Shown here: piece after piece, positions 60,839-64,000 of the stretch | Layout of the letters: each line of letters begins with the position of its first letter | Numbering within the stretch: the stretch's first letter is position 1 | NCBI GenBank assembly: GCA_016870865.1 | Contig: VGAC01000005.1 | Location: 1 to 64,000 of the forward strand | Length of the DNA: 64,000 bases | From: Actinomycetota bacterium | GTDB lineage: Bacteria; Actinomycetota; Acidimicrobiia; Acidimicrobiales; Ilumatobacteraceae | Direction of reading: 5' to 3' | Translations under genes and position numbers: made by a program | Notes under the pieces: model-generated | What the model saw: only the letters and a program-made list of their open reading frames with translations | What the model was told of the DNA's origin: nothing | Databases searched by the model: none

Positions 60839-61612
60839 ATGGAACGACTCACCGGCAAGGTAGTGCTCATCACTGGTGCGGCCTCGGGTCTCGGCAGGGT
60901 CGCCGCGGAACTTTTTGCTGGCGAGGGGGCTCGCGTCGTGGTCGCCGACGTCGTCGACGGATCGGACGCCGTCGATGCGATCACCACTGCGGGCGGTACC
61001 GCCTCCTACACGTACTGTGACGTCACGAACGAGGACAGCGTCGTCTCGGCCGTGCGCCACGCCGTTGACACCCACGGTCTGCTCGACGTCATGTACAACA
61101 ACGCCGGAGTCATGTTGTCCGATGACGACGACCCCGTGTCGACGCCGATGGCGACCTACGAACGCACGATGGATATCAACGTGAAGGGCGTGTTGCTCGG
61201 GTGTCGCGCGGCGATTCCCGTGATGCAGGCACAGGGACGCGGTTCGATCATCAACGTCTCCTCGTTCGTGGCGCACATGGGCGCGGCCACGGCCCAGATC
61301 GCCTACACCGCCTCCAAGGGGGCGGTACTCGCAATGACCCGCGAGATCGCCGTCATCTACGCCCGTCAAGGCATCCGGGCCAATGCGCTGTGTCCCGGGC
61401 CGGTCATGACTCCGCTCCTGGCGAAGTTTCTCTCCGATGACGCGAAGCGTGAACGGCGGCTCGTGCACATTCCGATGGGACGTTTCGGTGCACCCGAGGA
61501 GATCGCGAGGGGGGCATTGTTTCTGGCGTCGGATGACTCGTCGTGGATGACCGGTCAATCACTGATCATCGATGGCGGTATCACGGCGGCCTACGTCACC
61601 GCGGAAGGTTGA
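60839..61612 (+). CDS. Short-chain dehydrogenase/reductase
   Basis: A classical SDR of 257 residues. It has the nucleotide-binding TGAASGLGR near the N-terminus, NNAGV, the catalytic Ser in INVSSFVA and the YTASK motif (Tyr-x-x-x-Lys), with a C-terminal DGGITAAYV. The acidic VADVVDG after the second strand suggests NAD rather than NADP. The substrate is unknown. It is 22 nt downstream of the glutamine synthetase-like gene and probably co-transcribed. Confidence 0.9.
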   Translation: MERLTGKVVLITGAASGLGRVAAELFAGEGARVVVADVVDGSDAVDAITTAGGTASYTYCDVTNEDSVVSAVRHAVDTHGLLDVMYNNAGVMLSDDDDPVSTPMATYERTMDINVKGVLLGCRAAIPVMQAQGRGSIINVSSFVAHMGAATAQIAYTASKGAVLAMTREIAVIYARQGIRANALCPGPVMTPLLAKFLSDDAKRERRLVHIPMGRFGAPEEIARGALFLASDDSSWMTGQSLIIDGGITAAYVTAEG

Positions 61613-61615
61613 GCC

Positions 61616-62137
61616 TCAGCGTCGTGTGATGTCCCGCACAGGGTCGCTGCCGTCCCAGGTTTCGTGCGCCGAACGAACCATGGCATAGAAGCCCAACAGG
61701 CCGGGGCTCGATTCGTACAGCTCCCAATAGTGCCCATGGCGTGCCACATCGTCGACGAAGACGAATGTCGTCGCACCGGCTTTCGCGCTCTGTGCCACCT
61801 CGAGTCCGATACGCGCCGCCGCATCGAGTGCCCGGTCGAGATTCGGAACGATGCACGCCATGTGGTGCAGGCCCTCGTCGCCCACCGCGAAACGCTCGCG
61901 CACGGCGGTCATGTCCAAATTGTGCTGGCAGAACAACTCGACCATGATCGACCCCCACCAGCCGTAGGCAGACGTGTGGTCGAACACCGAAGGCCGACCG
62001 CGGTGCACCACGTCGGTGACGGGGATGTGGCGGTTCAAGAAGAACGGACCGGCCCCGAAGTTCCGCGCCCAGGCGTGTGCGGCCTGCTGCGGGTCGTCGA
62101 CCACGTAGGCGATCTGGACCGCGGGACCAAAGATCAT
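61616..62137 (-). CDS. VOC family (glyoxalase/bleomycin resistance) protein
   Basis: A 173-residue vicinal-oxygen-chelate protein. VQIAYVVDDPQQAAHAWARNFGAGPF forms the first beta-alpha unit (in part), with a conserved GLHHMACIVPNLDRALDAA and a Glu in HYWELYESS (likely metal ligands His and Glu). The strand carrying the first histidine instead has Tyr (IAYVV). The substrate is unknown. ATG 62137 overlaps the stop of a 57-aa ORF upstream by 4 nt. It converges with the SDR gene, with a 3-nt gap. Confidence 0.82.
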   Translation of the reverse strand: MIFGPAVQIAYVVDDPQQAAHAWARNFGAGPFFLNRHIPVTDVVHRGRPSVFDHTSAYGWWGSIMVELFCQHNLDMTAVRERFAVGDEGLHHMACIVPNLDRALDAAARIGLEVAQSAKAGATTFVFVDDVARHGHYWELYESSPGLLGFYAMVRSAHETWDGSDPVRDITRR

Positions 62138-62307
62138 CGGATTTTCGCGACGAACAGGCTGAGGAGACCGACGAAGGCCCCGCCGAACGAGGTGACGGCG
62201 GTCGAGCGCTTCGTGACCAGGGCGTCGGGTCGGGTGTCGATGTGAAGAACGCAGGCGACACCGGCCCACCCGCTCGGCGGGCGGTGTTCCATCAAAGCAC
62301 CGCACAC
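62134..62307 (-). CDS. Candidate 57-aa small protein upstream of the VOC gene
   Basis: A short ORF starting with GTG at 62307 and ending with a TGA that overlaps the VOC start codon (ATGA). TAGAGT (minus, 62319-62314) ends 6 nt before the GTG, the spacing seen for other leaderless genes here. The peptide ends in a hydrophobic segment (VTSFGGAFVGLLSLFVAKIR), which could be a membrane helix. An in-frame ATG at 62292 gives a 52-aa version. No family is known. The main alternative is that this region is just a leader. Confidence 0.5.
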   Translation of the reverse strand: MCGALMEHRPPSGWAGVACVLHIDTRPDALVTKRSTAVTSFGGAFVGLLSLFVAKIR

Positions 62308-62399
62308 GTCGTCACTCTAGACCCCTTGCTCATCGCCGCACAGGTGGTCGTCGTGTCGGGTCCGGGTGTGCGTTGCGGAAGGTCTGACAGACTGACGTC

Positions 62400-63266
62400 A
62401 TGACGCGTGTGGGGTTCGTGGGTCTCGGTGTGATGGGCTATCCGATGGCGGGACATCTGGTCAACGCGGGCCACGACGTGAGCGTGTTCAACAGGTCGCC
62501 CGACAAGGCCGGGAAGTGGGCGCAGCACCACGTTGGTCGTGCGTTGCCCACACCGCGTGAGGTCGCCGCGGTGAGCGACGTGGTGATGGTGTGCGTGGGC
62601 AACGACGATGACGTGCGCAGTGTCGTCAACGGCCCGGATGGTGTGCTCGCCGGACTAAACAAGGGTGGGATCCTCGTCGACCACACCACGACGTCGGCGA
62701 CCCTGGCCCGCGAACTAGCCGTCGTCGCGGCGGCTGCGGGGGTGGGTTTCGTCGATGCTCCTGTGTCGGGCGGGCAGGCGGGGGCCGAGAACGGCTCGTT
62801 GACGGTGATGTGCGGTGCCAACGACGAAGGTGTCTACGGCCGGGCGCGTGAAGTCGTCATGTCGTATGCGCGGGCCTGTGAACGTCTGGGCGGGGCGGGT
62901 AGTGGTCAACTCGCCAAGATGGTCAACCAGATCTGCATCGCGGGTATCGTCGAGGGCCTGTCCGAGGGGATCAATTTTGCGCAGCGCGCGGGACTCGACA
63001 TCGAGCAGTTGATCGGCGTGATCTCCCAGGGCGCGGCTGGATCGTGGCAGATGGTGAACCGTTCGTCGACAATGGCGCGCAACGAATTCGATTTCGGGTT
63101 CGCGGTCGAGTGGATGCGCAAGGATCTCGGCTTCTGCCTCGACGAGGCACGCCGCAACGACACCCGTCTGCCCCTCATCGAACTCGTCGACGGGTTCTAC
63201 GCCGAGGTCGAGGCGATGGGTGGCCGACGCTGGGACACCAGCAGCCTCATCGCGCGACTGCGCTGA
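62400..63266 (+). CDS. 3-hydroxyisobutyrate dehydrogenase family protein
   Basis: A beta-hydroxyacid dehydrogenase of 288 residues. It has the N-terminal Rossmann motif VGFVGLGVMGYPMAGHL, the substrate-binding DAPVSGGQAGAENGSLTVM and the catalytic lysine in GSGQLAKMVNQIC. The family includes 3-hydroxyisobutyrate, tartronate semialdehyde and glyoxylate/succinic semialdehyde reductases. The exact substrate cannot be told. CAGACT at 62388-62393 lies 6 nt before ATG 62400 and may be its -10 element. Confidence 0.9.
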   Translation: MTRVGFVGLGVMGYPMAGHLVNAGHDVSVFNRSPDKAGKWAQHHVGRALPTPREVAAVSDVVMVCVGNDDDVRSVVNGPDGVLAGLNKGGILVDHTTTSATLARELAVVAAAAGVGFVDAPVSGGQAGAENGSLTVMCGANDEGVYGRAREVVMSYARACERLGGAGSGQLAKMVNQICIAGIVEGLSEGINFAQRAGLDIEQLIGVISQGAAGSWQMVNRSSTMARNEFDFGFAVEWMRKDLGFCLDEARRNDTRLPLIELVDGFYAEVEAMGGRRWDTSSLIARLR

Positions 63267-63269
63267 GGT

Positions 63270-64000
63270 TCAACCCAGCGTCGGCTCGGGCAGACGAGTG
63301 GTGGGCTGGCCGGGAAACACGACCCAGTGGGCACCCGGGGTGGGTTCTGCGATCGCCAGCTGCGCGGCCTCGACAACGCGGTCGACCGTGAGAACCTCGA
63401 AGCCGGTCTCACGTATCTGCGCCTGCTGTTCTTTGGGTACGAGCGGCGTGTCGACGAAGAACGGGCAGATCGCCGAGAGGCACACACCGCGTTCGTGAAG
63501 TGCGGGCGCAAGGGACTTCACGAAACCGCTGACCGCGTGCTTGGAGAGCCCGTAGATGGGGTCCGCGGGAATGGGGTAGATGCTCGCCATCGACGCCGTG
63601 ACGAGGATGTCCCCCGAGCCGCGGGCGACCATTGCCGGAGCAAGGTGAGCTATGCCGAAAACGACACCGTCGACGTTGACGCCGAGTGTTCGGCGGTAGG
63701 CGGCGAGATCAAACGACGAGAAGGGCGAGGTATCGGGGGCGCCGAAGACGAGGTCGCCCGTCGCGACGCCGGCATTCAAAAAGACGACGTCAAAGGCGTC
63801 GTTGGCCACCGCGAACCTTCGCCATTCCGTTTCGTCGCGCACATCGAGACGAAAATAGGCGCAGCCGAGTTCGGTGGCGAGTGTCTTGCCGTCGAAGTCG
63901 TTCACGTCGGTGATGGTGACGTCGTGACCGAGGTTCGACCAGTGTCTGGCGATGGCGGCTCCGATACCGCTGGCACCGCCCGTCACGAGGATGCGCGAAG
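63270..64000 (-). CDS. Short-chain dehydrogenase/reductase (5' end beyond window)
   Basis: An SDR reading toward lower coordinates whose frame stays open to the window edge. Residues RILVTGGASGIGAAIARHW give the nucleotide-binding glycine motif, so only a few N-terminal residues are missing. NAG in FLNAGVATG, Ser in VTASMASIYP and YGLSK (Tyr-x-x-x-Lys) complete the active site. GTG 63986 is a possible start, but it would fall inside the first beta strand, so the true start is outside. It converges with the dehydrogenase before it, with a 3-nt gap. Confidence 0.88.
   Translation of the reverse strand, partial: SRILVTGGASGIGAAIARHWSNLGHDVTITDVNDFDGKTLATELGCAYFRLDVRDETEWRRFAVANDAFDVVFLNAGVATGDLVFGAPDTSPFSSFDLAAYRRTLGVNVDGVVFGIAHLAPAMVARGSGDILVTASMASIYPIPADPIYGLSKHAVSGFVKSLAPALHERGVCLSAICPFFVDTPLVPKEQQAQIRETGFEVLTVDRVVEAAQLAIAEPTPGAHWVVFPGQPTTRLPEPTLG

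Noticed and set aside
62137-62305. N-terminal extension of the VOC protein to GTG 62305
   Set aside because: The 56 extra residues are Arg-rich and unlike VOC proteins; the overlapping 57-aa frame fits the promoter spacing and coupling better.

Overview
The window looks like a chromosomal segment of a high-GC actinobacterium, most likely of the Acidimicrobiia type. This is inferred from gene content, not from a phylogeny. The clues are a fused CofG-CofH (FbiC) enzyme for coenzyme F420, a class II (B12-dependent) ribonucleotide reductase with NrdR, a CarD regulator, class II DAHP synthase, a mycobacterial-style LexA box (CGAAC-N4-GTTCG), many GTG starts, and many genes whose start codon lies 6-10 nt after a TANNNT -10 element (leaderless transcription). 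No phage, insertion sequence, CRISPR array or obvious island was seen. It is mostly housekeeping DNA with a few accessory genes.

Layout. 1-570: tail of an RDD-like membrane protein and two tRNA genes (Lys, His). 672-3048: a PhyH-type dioxygenase and a class III aminotransferase. 3157-12369: recA under an SOS promoter, miaB-miaA-dapF-hflX-dapC, a small membrane protein, lexA divergent from an SOS-controlled LysM protein, and nrdR. 12373-19797: a RibD-like reductase, a molybdopterin oxidoreductase, nrdJ with tandem NrdR-type boxes and a structured leader, and an agmatinase-family hydrolase. 19801-25722 (minus): a cytochrome P450 divergent from a 113-aa protein, then a likely four-gene operon of sigma factor, DAHP synthase, serine hydrolase and MFS transporter. 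25998-28339: nadD, a degenerate LCP-like protein, rsfS and tRNA-Ala. 28425-33592 (minus): a secreted repeat protein and leuS. 33634-43691: rbfA-truB-ribF, then fbiC, a chorismate mutase-VOC fusion and riboflavin synthase on the other strand, then rpsO-pnp-dapB. 43696-48601: a DedA-like protein, acyl-CoA synthetase, TetR regulator, di-iron protein and winged-helix protein. 48599-57282: dapA, RNase J, a small secreted protein, ftsK, rimO, pgsA and cinA. 57248-64000: a tandem TetR protein, tRNA-Arg, carD, a glutamine synthetase homologue, two SDRs, a VOC protein preceded by a 57-aa ORF, and a 3-hydroxyisobutyrate dehydrogenase-like enzyme.

How the genes work together. Four diaminopimelate/lysine genes (dapF, dapC, dapB, dapA) lie in the window. 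RecA, LexA and the LysM protein form an SOS module. NrdR probably controls nrdJ. The flavin/deazaflavin group (ribF, ribE, fbiC) shares pathway intermediates. tRNA modification (miaA, miaB) and translation/RNA turnover (rimO, rbfA, truB, rsfS, hflX, rpsO, pnp, RNase J) are well represented.
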